Part shown: positions 1 to 6,288 of the stretch, piece after piece | Numbering within the stretch: position 1 is the stretch's first letter | Layout of the letters: each line of letters opens with the position of its first letter | DNA from: Candidatus Manganitrophaceae bacterium | GTDB taxonomy: Bacteria > Nitrospirota > Nitrospiria > SBBL01 > Manganitrophaceae | Reading direction: 5' to 3' | Length of the DNA: 22,342 bases | NCBI GenBank assembly: GCA_004297235.1 | Contig: SCUR01000494.1 | Span: 1-22,342, forward strand | Translations under genes and position numbers: made by a program | Notes under the pieces: generated by a model | The model's database searches: none | Told to the model about the DNA's origin: nothing | The model's input: only the letters and a program-made list of their open reading frames with translations

Positions 1-207
1 GTTTTTCTTCAGCTCGCTTTCCACGTCGTGGTAAACCTCCGAGAGATTCAATTCGGAGATTTTTTTTGGGGAGAGTTTATAGACCGCCTCGTCTCGAAAA
101 AAAATCCGAACCGACATCTCGCAGACGGCGGCGGCCATGACCATCGTAAAGACCGTCACAAAGTTATTGTGTGTCCCGCGGGTGACGATGATCGCCATCT
201 TCTTCAT
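1..207 (-). CDS. DsrE/DsrF-like family protein, 3' end cut by window edge
   Basis: Reading from ATG at 207 toward position 1 gives 69 uninterrupted codons beginning MKKMAIIVTRGTHNNF and containing VCEMSVRIFFRDEA. This is the first beta-alpha-beta unit typical of DsrE/DsrF-like (COG2210-type) sulfur-carrier proteins: a hydrophobic strand, a Thr-Arg-Gly turn, a long helix, then the strand VRIFF. The start codon overlaps the stop of the upstream TusA-like gene (ATGA), so the two are translationally coupled. By context it would bind sulfane sulfur on a cysteine, but any catalytic Cys in the C-terminal half is outside the window; one Cys (residue 29) is visible. It could equally be a DsrE2-type membrane-anchored protein, which cannot be decided from this fragment. 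Confidence 0.7.
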   Translation of the reverse strand, partial: MKKMAIIVTRGTHNNFVTVFTMVMAAAVCEMSVRIFFRDEAVYKLSPKKISELNLSEVYHDVESELKKN

Positions 208-470
208 TGCAGCCCGCCCTTTTCGATATAAATTTTCACCAGGCCGTCGATGTCTTCTATCTTCACAATCGGATGTTTGAATTTGTTCGTCCAGGCGGTT
301 ATTTCCCGCTGTTGGAACCGATTTCCGTGGACTTCCAGAATCGCCCCTTTTTCCATGGTCGCCAGGGTGGTTCGGATGACACCGAGGCTGCGGCAGTCGA
401 TCGGATTGAAGTACTCTGTGACGTTTAAAACTTTTGTAACGTTCAGACTCAGAAAATCACTCCGTTTCAT
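204..470 (-). CDS. TusA-family sulfur carrier protein, divergent active site
   Basis: An 88-residue protein with the length and fold order of TusA/SirA (YeeD-type) proteins: strand, DC turn, long helix ending in MEKGAILEV, then ITAWTNKFKH and a final strand DGLVKIYIEKGG. The family normally shows a CPxP motif at the helix start. Here Cys26 is kept, but the following residues are RSLG, so both prolines are missing. TusA proteins accept persulfide sulfur on that Cys and pass it to partners such as DsrE or sHdr proteins. The neighbours on both sides are DsrE-family genes, which supports that role. No strong Shine-Dalgarno is visible before the ATG at 470. Family call is fairly firm; retained sulfur-transfer activity is inference. 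Confidence 0.75.
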   Translation of the reverse strand: MKRSDFLSLNVTKVLNVTEYFNPIDCRSLGVIRTTLATMEKGAILEVHGNRFQQREITAWTNKFKHPIVKIEDIDGLVKIYIEKGGLQ

Positions 471-477
471 TTAAGAC

Positions 478-498
478 GGGCCGGTTGGAGCCGGACCC
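478..498 (-). repeat. Small intergenic hairpin between DsrF-like and TusA-like genes
   Basis: GGGCCGG and CCGGaCCC flank a 6-nt loop, giving a 7-bp stem with one bulged base in the 50-bp gap. There is no T-tract, so it is unlikely to be a full terminator. It may protect mRNA ends or sequester the weak ribosome-binding region of the TusA-like gene downstream. Confidence 0.4.
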
Positions 499-520
499 CC
501 ATGATGAGCTCCGGTTGAGT

Positions 521-907
521 TTACCAGACCATCACGTTATCGTGTTCTTCCAATAAACGGACCGAGTCATCTTCGCTGATGATCTCGACTCCCTGGACCA
601 TCTCCTCTTTGCCGATGCCCCGCGTCTTCATATCTTCCGCGACGGCGCGGACCTTCGCGCCATGCTCGATCATGAAGGTGATGACCTTATCGGGGGAGGT
701 TTCATGAAGCATAATGTCCTGGCCCGCGATCTTGACGTTGACCTGTTGATTCTTCACGGCGTAGGTCACCGCCGAATCGCGCAGCAGAACGTTGACCTCC
801 ACCGGGGTGTCGGAGACGCCGAGGGCGGTGGCGAAAACGTGAGGATCGACCGGCTCGAAGCTAAGATAAATCGGTTTCTCGAAAATAACAAGGACCTTGT
901 TTGCCAT
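521..907 (-). CDS. DsrE/DsrF (TusC-like) family protein lacking cysteine
   Basis: A 128-residue protein starting MANKVLVIFEKP, with a good ribosome-binding site (GGAG, 7 nt before ATG). The alternation of hydrophobic strands and helices, the central VNVLLRDSAV strand and the C-terminal NVMVW are typical of DsrE/TusBCD-like subunits. The segment AEDMKTRGIG aligns by eye with the Cys-containing segment DISCKARGV of the neighbour at 1516-1842, with Met at the Cys position. There is no cysteine anywhere in the protein. In DsrEFH/TusBCD only one subunit type carries the essential Cys, so this is probably a structural partner rather than a sulfur acceptor (inference). It lies between a Cys-bearing DsrE-like gene and the TusA-like gene. 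Confidence 0.75.
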   Translation of the reverse strand: MANKVLVIFEKPIYLSFEPVDPHVFATALGVSDTPVEVNVLLRDSAVTYAVKNQQVNVKIAGQDIMLHETSPDKVITFMIEHGAKVRAVAEDMKTRGIGKEEMVQGVEIISEDDSVRLLEEHDNVMVW

Positions 908-930
908 CTTTTATCTCCGTCTGCTTCGTG

Positions 931-950
931 GGGCGCGATGAAGCGCGCCC
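931..950 (-). repeat. Intergenic hairpin between two DsrE-family genes
   Basis: GGGCGCG (931-937) and CGCGCCC (944-950) form a perfect 7-bp GC stem with a 6-nt loop in the 49-bp gap after the DsrE-like gene at 957-1403. No T-run follows in the direction of transcription, so an mRNA-stability or partial-attenuation role is more likely than termination. Confidence 0.5.
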
Positions 951-956
951 GCTCGG

Positions 957-1403
957 TTATCGATAGGTTGGAATGCAGATCACCCGGTCGGCGGCCTTGA
1001 CGAATTTCCAGAGATCGCCGAGTGTCCCGACGATCGATCCGCCCATCTGGTGCTTCTCGACCCCGCGCTCTTGCACGCAGAGAATGCAGGAGACCCAGTC
1101 GAGCTTCGCGCCGTGCAGGCCGGCGCGGATCAATTGGTCGATGAATCGGCCGATGTTCGGGTGTTTCTCGCCCAACACTTTCTGCAGAGAGCCGGGCTCG
1201 TTGTGGTCGATCTGATCCTTGTTGGTCAGCGTGACCGCCTCTTCAAAGGCCCACACGTTGACATCGACCCCGCGCTGTAAGAGCTTTTCAACGAGCCGGA
1301 GCACGGTGGTCGGCGCCTCGCGCTGATAGGAGCCGGTCGCCAGGACGATCGCCACTCTTTTCACTTTCGCCGGTGCCGCAGTCGGTGCGGTTGCATTCGC
1401 CAT
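957..1403 (-). CDS. DsrE/TusD-like sulfurtransferase subunit with CxxC motif
   Basis: A 148-residue protein. An upstream in-frame ATG at 1415 exists, but a GGAGG lies between it and the ATG at 1403, so I choose 1403 (start MANATAPTAAP). The Ala/Pro-rich N-terminus leads into the first strand VKRVAIVLATGSY. The segment WVSCILCVQERGV (Cys106 and Cys109) matches the position of the catalytic Cys in DsrE/TusD proteins, which sits just before a short helix with an RGV ending. Such proteins hold persulfide sulfur on that Cys and exchange it with TusA-type carriers. It is the second gene of the cluster, separated from its upstream neighbour by a 112-bp gap that contains an inverted repeat. Confidence 0.8.
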   Translation of the reverse strand: MANATAPTAAPAKVKRVAIVLATGSYQREAPTTVLRLVEKLLQRGVDVNVWAFEEAVTLTNKDQIDHNEPGSLQKVLGEKHPNIGRFIDQLIRAGLHGAKLDWVSCILCVQERGVEKHQMGGSIVGTLGDLWKFVKAADRVICIPTYR

Positions 1404-1424
1404 TGTTTCCTCCATTTTTAGAAA

Positions 1425-1504
1425 ACGTGAGGCGTGAGGGGTCAGGCGGAAGGGGTCAGGTCAAAAGATTTAAGCTCTTTCGCCTTACGCCCCACGCCTC
1501 ACGT
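1425..1504. repeat. Imperfect inverted repeat, GTGAGG-theme element copy A
   Basis: The arms 1425-1448 and 1481-1504 are 24-nt inverted copies with 3 mismatches, both starting ACGTGAGGCGTG from the outer ends. The inner part contains a further small pairing (AAAGA/TCTTT). Similar sequence occurs at 9245-9346 and, more diverged, at 4271-4328. It occupies most of the gap between two co-directional DsrE-family genes and would form a long hairpin in the transcript. It resembles a REP/MITE-like dispersed element. Confidence 0.75.
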
Positions 1505-1515
1505 CATTTAGCCTC

Positions 1516-1842
1516 TTAATACCAAATCACTTTGTCCGATCCTTCGGTGATCAGGTCGGCCAATTGATCAATGTTGGACTGGGTCACCCCGTCTGCGAGC
1601 TGGGCGACGCCGCGGGCTTTGCACGAAATATCATCCGCCATCACCTTGGCGCCGCGTTTCGAGAGGTCGGTCAGGTTCTTTCCCAGATCCCCTCCCTTCC
1701 GGGCGCCGATCACGCCGTTCTCGATCAGAAAAAGGGTGACCTCATTCCCATCTTCCTTTAACTTGGCCGCCACTTTTTGGATATAGCGGCCGTTCGTGTA
1801 TTCCGTTAAATCACGGCTGTCGACGATGAGATAACGCGCCAT
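1516..1842 (-). CDS. DsrE-family protein, first gene of the sulfur-relay cluster
   Basis: A 108-residue protein starting MARYLIVDSRDL, with GAGGAG 6 nt before ATG. The order of strands and helices fits small DsrE/DsrF/DsrH-like proteins: YLIVDSRD, EVTLFLIENGV, AKVMADDISCKARGV, and DKVIWY at the C-terminus. Cys74 in DISCKARGV sits where DsrE/TusD carry the persulfide-forming Cys. It is the promoter-proximal gene of five minus-strand genes and is transcribed from the sigma-70 promoter at 1977-2006, after a leader of about 128 nt. It probably acts with the other DsrE-like subunits and the TusA-like protein in cytoplasmic sulfur transfer. The terminal acceptor is not visible in this window. Confidence 0.78.
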   Translation of the reverse strand: MARYLIVDSRDLTEYTNGRYIQKVAAKLKEDGNEVTLFLIENGVIGARKGGDLGKNLTDLSKRGAKVMADDISCKARGVAQLADGVTQSNIDQLADLITEGSDKVIWY

Positions 1843-1976
1843 CTGGGCCTCCTCACTCTTGATTAACGATCATCTTCGGTTAGCGTTGCGAACTTCATTG
1901 AACAGCAAAAAAGAAAAATTGCGGCGTTTGGAAAGGTTAATGAAGGACGGCGATCATCCCGATAAGAATTAAAGTG

Positions 1977-2006
1977 ACTATAACGAAGCATTTCTTTGCT
2001 TGTCAA
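1977..2006 (-). promoter_or_regulatory. Sigma-70-type promoter for DsrE/TusA cluster
   Basis: On the minus strand, TTGACA (2006-2001) is followed by an 18-nt spacer and TATAGT (1982-1977). That is a perfect -35 and a 5/6 -10. Transcription should start near 1970, about 128 nt before the first ATG at 1842. Confidence 0.7.
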
Positions 2007-2102
2007 GCGCCTTTATCGGGCGGAATCGGACTTCCGGAATGATCACGTGATGAATGAGGCGCCCAGAAAGAAAGAGACGGGGAGGGCGATGGCGTTTCGA
2101 TA

Positions 2103-2111
2103 TGCTATACT
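2103..2111 (+). promoter_or_regulatory. Extended -10 promoter element for HDOD gene
   Basis: TGCTATACT matches the extended -10 form TGnTATAAT with one mismatch. No recognisable TTGACA lies 17 nt upstream, as is common for extended -10 promoters. The start point would be near 2118, about 63 nt before the GTG start at 2181. Confidence 0.45.
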
Positions 2112-2180
2112 TTCTGCGAGATCGCGGCCGACGGATCGATATCGGTCGAGAGATCGGAGCCATCTCGGAGAGGAGCGTTC

Positions 2181-3266
2181 GTGAGCACAGAGCCGTCGCA
2201 CACCAGCATCACCTGTCCACACTGCCGGAAAGAGATTGAGATCCAGATCAATACAAATTCGATCTCTTCCCCGGAGGAAGGTCCCCTCACCCGGACCGCC
2301 TCCGCTCCCGAGCCGGCCCTCACGGTCGGTCAGGCCATCGAAGTTCTAAACAAGAAGCTTCCGGAGCCGGGCAAGGGGAGATCGACGGTACCCGACCCGG
2401 GCGCAAAGCAAGGAGAAGCCCGTCTCCGGGCCCTCATCGCCAAGAAGATGAGCGACAGCAACTTCCAGGTCCCGCCGATGCCGGGGGTGGCCGAGCGGAT
2501 CCTCCAAATGGGGGACAACGCCGGCTCGGTCGACCTGGCCAAGATCATCGCGAATGATCAGGCGATCACGTCGAACATTATCCGTATCGCCAACTCCGCT
2601 TATTATGGAGGGGTCTACAAGTTCGAGACCCTGCCGACGGCGATTACACGGATCGGCCTCGATCAGGTCCGCATCTTGATTCTCGGCTTTTCCATGCTTT
2701 CAAAAGAGTTTGCCGGAGGGCTTTACCGGCAAGAGTGCCGGAAGCTCAATCAGCATGCCATCGCTTGTGCTTATCTCACCGCCCTCCTGTCCGAGCTGAC
2801 CGGTCTCAAGGAGAAGGAGGACGCTTTCCTGGCGGGCCTGTTGCACGATATCGGAAAGCTGATTATCTACACGGTGCTCGATCAAGAGTTCCAAGGAAAG
2901 AAAAAGCAGGAGTGGGCGCAGCGGGGGTGGAGCGATGAAGACTTAAAAGTCGTTCTGGACGAGTATCATGGGAATGCCGGCGCTTTCGTCGCCACCGCCT
3001 GGAGGCTCCAACCCTGGCTCCAGGAGGTCGTTCGGTATCATCACACATTTCATCTTGCGAAGGAGCGCCCCCAACTGGTGGCGCTCGTCGGGCTGGCCAA
3101 CCGATTTTGTCATCGGTACGGGTTGGGGTGTCCTCCAGAGGAGGTTGATCTTTTTGCGGAGGGTCTTGCAGAGGCGGCTCATTTCTCGAAAAAGCACGAA
3201 GAGCGGGTCGCCGGCCGGATCGATCCGATCAAAGATATGTTGGCCCAAATCGACCGAACCGCTTGA
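2181..3266 (+). CDS. HDOD domain signalling protein
   Basis: A 361-residue protein starting at GTG (2181), with GAGAGGAG a few bases upstream. Residues 12-15 form a single CPHC knuckle followed by a Pro/Ser-rich linker. From about residue 82 there is a full HDOD domain: FQVPPMPGVAERIL, then LAKIIANDQAITSNIIRIANSAYYG, which is diagnostic (split here: DQAITSNII and RIANSAYY). An HD-like core LLHDIGKLIIY follows, with HDIGK at about 222-226, and VVRYHH further on. HDOD proteins usually act in signalling and gene regulation, often linked to motility, biofilm or second messengers, and many lack enzyme activity. The gene is convergent with the flagellar operon, separated by 26 bp. A role in flagellar control is suggested only by position. 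Confidence 0.88.
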   Translation: MSTEPSHTSITCPHCRKEIEIQINTNSISSPEEGPLTRTASAPEPALTVGQAIEVLNKKLPEPGKGRSTVPDPGAKQGEARLRALIAKKMSDSNFQVPPMPGVAERILQMGDNAGSVDLAKIIANDQAITSNIIRIANSAYYGGVYKFETLPTAITRIGLDQVRILILGFSMLSKEFAGGLYRQECRKLNQHAIACAYLTALLSELTGLKEKEDAFLAGLLHDIGKLIIYTVLDQEFQGKKKQEWAQRGWSDEDLKVVLDEYHGNAGAFVATAWRLQPWLQEVVRYHHTFHLAKERPQLVALVGLANRFCHRYGLGCPPEEVDLFAEGLAEAAHFSKKHEERVAGRIDPIKDMLAQIDRTA

Positions 3267-3292
3267 TGGCCGGCAGCGAGGGTCGCCGTCGA

Positions 3293-3820
3293 TTATTCGC
3301 GGGGACTTCTTGCCAGTTTTTCCGTCAGCTTGGCCGCCTTGGTCGGATTTAATCCGGTCAGGATCTGGGCGGCGCTTTTCTCTTTAATCTTTCCCAAAAG
3401 GGTCAACGCGAGCGATTCGTCCAGCTTCTCAATCCGGGCGGCCGCCTCTTCGGGCGGCATCGCTTCATACATCTTGGCAAGCCGGCCCACCTGCTTATCC
3501 TCTTCTTGCTTCCGTTTTTTTTCCTTCTCTTCCAACGCCTCGCGGACTTCGGTCTGTTTTTTCAGCATCCGGCCGATCTCTTGCTCCATTAGTCGAAGCC
3601 GCTCCTCTTTCTGATCAAGCGCCTGCGCCCTTTTGTCGAGCTCGCTCTTTCTCTGCTCGATCGCCCGGAGCATCGCGGGGGGCGAGGAGGGGTCGGGAGG
3701 AGGGGCATCGGTAATGATCTCTCCCGCTTTCACGGGCGGCTCCGTCTGGGCGTTCAGGAGGGGAGTGAAGAAAAGGAGGAAGATCACCGCGAGCGGGAAG
3801 CCCTTTCTGATCGAACTCAT
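3293..3820 (-). CDS. MotE/MgtE-N-like protein, end of flagellar operon
   Basis: A 175-residue protein with an N-terminal signal or anchor segment (FPLAVIFLLFFTPLLNA), a Pro-rich stretch, a charged coiled coil from about residue 50 to 110, and a C-terminal MgtE-N-type helical domain (MYEAMPPEEAAARIEKL, then TLLGKIKEKSAAQIL and a final NPTKAAKLTEKL). This architecture is that of MotE-like proteins found after fliJ in many bacteria. In rhizobia MotE is a periplasmic chaperone for a motor protein. The start overlaps the fliJ stop (ATGA), so it is coupled to the export genes. It is probably exported and helps stator or motor assembly (inference). It is the last gene of the operon and converges on the HDOD gene. 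Confidence 0.8.
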   Translation of the reverse strand: MSSIRKGFPLAVIFLLFFTPLLNAQTEPPVKAGEIITDAPPPDPSSPPAMLRAIEQRKSELDKRAQALDQKEERLRLMEQEIGRMLKKQTEVREALEEKEKKRKQEEDKQVGRLAKMYEAMPPEEAAARIEKLDESLALTLLGKIKEKSAAQILTGLNPTKAAKLTEKLARSPRE

Positions 3821-4260
3821 GGCGATTTCCTCTTCGGACGCCCGCCCAGCTCATCGAGAAGGTTCTGCTCTTTCTTTCGGAGATCTTTCAGATAAGCCTC
3901 TTTCCTGTCCGATTCGATCTTCTCAACCACCTTTTTCTCGCGCGTGGCTTCAAGGAGATCTTGGCGTTTCCGATCACATTGATCGGTGAGACGCTGGACC
4001 GCCGTCCGCCGTTCTTCCAGCCGGTCGTATTGCTGCTTGAGGAATCGGTAATAGAGGTCCATCTCGCCGGGAGCCATCCCTTTTCCTTGCTGCTCGGAAA
4101 AATCGTGCAGCGCCGCCTCCAGCTCTTTATGAAGCCGGCGAAGCTGATCCTCCGCTGCATCGAGAGAATGTTTCATTTCGAGAAACTCCTCCTGAACGTC
4201 TTCTTCATGACGTTTCCGTTGTCGAAAAACGGCATCCAGTTTTGATTGATAGCGAGACAT
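3817..4260 (-). CDS. fliJ: Flagellar export protein FliJ
   Basis: A 147-residue, almost wholly helical, highly charged protein beginning MSRYQSKLDAVFRQRK, the usual FliJ N-terminus (short basic segment followed by a long coiled coil). The middle segment MDLYYRFLKQQYDRLEERR fits the antiparallel coiled-coil hairpin. FliJ is the central stalk of the export ATPase FliI and helps recycle chaperones at the type III export gate. It follows fliI after a 73-bp gap containing an inverted repeat and overlaps the MotE-like gene. The ribosome-binding site is weak (AGAG close to ATG). Identity rests on length, coiled coil and position immediately after fliI. Confidence 0.88.
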   Translation of the reverse strand: MSRYQSKLDAVFRQRKRHEEDVQEEFLEMKHSLDAAEDQLRRLHKELEAALHDFSEQQGKGMAPGEMDLYYRFLKQQYDRLEERRTAVQRLTDQCDRKRQDLLEATREKKVVEKIESDRKEAYLKDLRKKEQNLLDELGGRPKRKSP

Positions 4261-4270
4261 GATCTCTAGA

Positions 4271-4328
4271 GAGGGTGAGGGGTCAGGAGTAAAGACCTTA
4301 AATATTCACTCCTCGCCCCGAATCCCTC
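4271..4328. repeat. Imperfect inverted repeat, GTGAGG-theme element copy C
   Basis: GAGGGTGAGGGGTCAGGAGT on the left (4271-4290) pairs imperfectly with ACTCCTCGCCCCGAATCCCT on the right (4308-4327), with a 17-nt AT-rich centre. The left arm shares the GTGAGGGGTCAGG core with the repeat at 1425-1504. It fills the fliI-fliJ gap and ends just before the fliI stop. It is more diverged than the other two copies. Confidence 0.55.
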
Positions 4329-4333
4329 CCTCC

Positions 4334-5650
4334 TCACTCCCTCACTGCCCTTCGTAGTGCCAGCAGGCTTTCCTGAAAACTCACCTTCTCGTTGATTCTC
4401 TGGCGAAGATACGCTTGGATGCGATCCCATCGCGCGATCGCTTGGTCGACCTTCGGGTTGCTTCCCGGCTTGTAGGCGCCGATGTTGATGAGGTCCTCCA
4501 CTTTTTTATACGTTGCCATCAGGTCGGAGAAGCTCCGCGCCAGTTCCAGGTGATCGGGGTCGATCAGATCGATCATCACCCGGCTGGTGCTGTTGAGAAG
4601 GTCGATCGCGGGGTACTGATTCTGGGCCGCCAGCTCCCGGGAGAGAACGATGTGCCCGTCCAAGATCGCCCTGGTCGTATCCGGGATCGGGTCGTTGAGA
4701 TCGTCTCCTTCCACCAGCACCGTAAAGAGGCCGGTGATCGTTCCGCGTCCTGCGGAAGTGCCGGCCCGCTCGAGGAACTTCGGAAGGAGGGCGAAAACCG
4801 AGGGAGTATACCCCTTCGTGGTCGGCGGCTCTCCGATCGCCAGGCCGATCTCCCGTTGCGCATGCGCGAGGCGGGTGAGCGAATCCATCATCAACAACAC
4901 CTGGCTGTTTCGGTCCCGAAAATACTCGGCGATCGCCATGGAGAGGAAGGCCCCTCGGCGGCGAACCAGCGGAGGCTGGTCGGAGGTGGCGACCACCACG
5001 ACCGAGCGGCGGAGTCCCTCTTCCCCGAGATCTTTTTCGATGAACTCCTTGACCTCCCGGCTTCGCTCTCCGATCATGGCGATCACGTTTACATCGGCGG
5101 TGGTGTATCGGGCGATCATTCCGAGAAGGACGCTCTTCCCGACGCCGCTGCCGGCGAAGATCCCCAGCCGCTGCCCGCTTCCGCAGGTCAGCAGCCCATT
5201 GATGGCGCGGATGCCGAGGTCGAGCGGGCGGCTGATTCTTTGCCGCTCAAGCGGGCTGGGAGGGGAGAGATAGAGCGGGTGGCTTTGAATCCCTTTGAGA
5301 GGGCCTTTGCCGTCGATCGGGTTGCCGAGCCCATCGATGACCCTTCCCAGCAGCCCCTCTCCCACCGAGGCGGTCGCCTGGCGGCCGCGGCTGATGATCG
5401 CGCTTCCCGGTCCGATTCCGGCCAGCTCTCCCAACGGCATAAATAAGACCCTGTTTTCGCGGAAGCCGACCACCTCCGCCAGCAGGGGGGTCTTCGTTCC
5501 TGCGGAAGCAATTTCGCAGACCTCGCCGATCGCGGAGATAGAGGCATATCCTTCCAGCACCAGCCCGATCGCCTGAGAGATCCGCCCGTGAGGCGGGGTC
5601 GGATCGATGCTCCGAATTTGATCGAGATATTTCGCCGTCGTCTCGTTCAC
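4334..5650 (-). CDS. fliI: Flagellum-specific ATPase FliI
   Basis: A 438-residue AAA/F1-beta-like ATPase with Walker A GIFAGSGVGKSVLLGM (about residues 162-177), Walker B VLLMMDSLTRLAHAQRE, and the FliI/SctN signatures GEPPTTKGYTPSVFALLPK and ERAGTSAGRGTITGLFTVL. It energises export of flagellar subunits through the type III gate with FliH and FliJ. The start is GTG at 5650, with GGAG 8 nt upstream. It overlaps the fliH stop by 4 bp (GTGA), indicating coupled translation. Length is normal for the family and all catalytic motifs are intact. Confidence 0.97.
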   Translation of the reverse strand: MNETTAKYLDQIRSIDPTPPHGRISQAIGLVLEGYASISAIGEVCEIASAGTKTPLLAEVVGFRENRVLFMPLGELAGIGPGSAIISRGRQATASVGEGLLGRVIDGLGNPIDGKGPLKGIQSHPLYLSPPSPLERQRISRPLDLGIRAINGLLTCGSGQRLGIFAGSGVGKSVLLGMIARYTTADVNVIAMIGERSREVKEFIEKDLGEEGLRRSVVVVATSDQPPLVRRRGAFLSMAIAEYFRDRNSQVLLMMDSLTRLAHAQREIGLAIGEPPTTKGYTPSVFALLPKFLERAGTSAGRGTITGLFTVLVEGDDLNDPIPDTTRAILDGHIVLSRELAAQNQYPAIDLLNSTSRVMIDLIDPDHLELARSFSDLMATYKKVEDLINIGAYKPGSNPKVDQAIARWDRIQAYLRQRINEKVSFQESLLALRRAVRE

Positions 5651-6288
5651 TTCGCAGGCTCCGTCTTGAGAAGCTCTTCTTCGATTACCGCGAGCTGGCT
5701 GTCGATGCGCATGTCGACGATTTGGTCGTTGCTCTCAATGATGCATTCCCCCGGCCGGAGGCTTCCGTCCGCCTCTAACCGGAGCCACTGAACTTTTCCC
5801 ACCCATTCTACCACCTTATCCCGATCCTTCCGGAGCCGCTCCAGGTCTTGGGGATGCAGATGGATCAGGAGGGTTTCAATCTGGCCCATCTTCTGGAGGA
5901 CCGTCCGAATCGACCCGAGGAGCTTCTCCGGATTCTGACTGATCTCCTGGCGAAGAATCCGGCGGGCGACGGCCAGCGCCAGCTGCAAAATCTCCTTCTC
6001 GGCGCTCTTTATCAGGTTCGGTTTAACCGCCTGGAGCTCTTCGAGCAGGCCGGAGAGGAGCTGGTGGGTCGCTTCGATTTGTTGGAGGCCGAACTCTCGT
6101 CCCGCTTTTTCTCCCGACGCGAACCCCCGTTCGTAGGCGTCGCGTTCGATCGCCGAGAGCTTTCCTCCGATCTGATCCGAGGAGGAGGGACCCGGACCGG
6201 ACGGGGAGACCTCTCTCAGCATGTAGGCCGAGATCCCCTGCTCCTGGGTCTCTCCGGACCGGACGACTTTAGACCAGGGCTTCTCCAT
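5647..6288 (-). CDS. fliH: Flagellar assembly protein FliH
   Basis: A 213-residue protein with the FliH/SctL layout: a variable Ser/Gly-rich N-terminus, then a helical stretch with small-residue spacing (YERGFASGEKAGREFGLQ, showing the GxxxG-like pattern of FliH). The C-terminal domain contains LALAVARRILRQEI and LLIHLHPQDLERL, and ends with GSLRPGECIIES, the usual FliH/V-ATPase-E-like core. FliH is the stator-like regulator of the FliI ATPase. The start has GGAGG 8 nt upstream and lies 20 bp inside fliG. The stop overlaps the fliI GTG. Confidence 0.92.
   Translation of the reverse strand: MEKPWSKVVRSGETQEQGISAYMLREVSPSGPGPSSSDQIGGKLSAIERDAYERGFASGEKAGREFGLQQIEATHQLLSGLLEELQAVKPNLIKSAEKEILQLALAVARRILRQEISQNPEKLLGSIRTVLQKMGQIETLLIHLHPQDLERLRKDRDKVVEWVGKVQWLRLEADGSLRPGECIIESNDQIVDMRIDSQLAVIEEELLKTEPAK

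Larger units (their letters stand above)
1843..2180. other. Divergent intergenic region between sulfur-relay cluster and HDOD gene
   Basis: This 338-bp stretch has no credible coding sequence; the short ORFs here lack ribosome-binding sites and family features. It holds a strong sigma-70-like promoter for the minus-strand DsrE cluster (1977-2006) and an extended -10 element for the plus-strand HDOD gene (2103-2111). The roughly 128-nt leader of the DsrE transcript is AT-richer than the genes. I see no clear riboswitch or terminator in it. Confidence 0.7.

Noticed and set aside
2091..2105. Possible sigma-54 promoter before the HDOD gene (TGGCGTTTCGATATGC)
   Set aside because: GG and GC are 11 bp apart rather than 10 and TTGC is missing; the overlapping extended -10 fits better.
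3266..3293. Possible bidirectional terminator between the HDOD gene and the MotE-like gene
   Set aside because: Only a 4-bp CGGC/GCCG stem with a 10-nt loop and no T-run could be found.
4415..5446. Plus-strand ORF of 343 codons antisense to fliI
   Set aside because: Shadow of fliI; composition dominated by Arg, Asp, Gly and His, as expected of a complementary frame.
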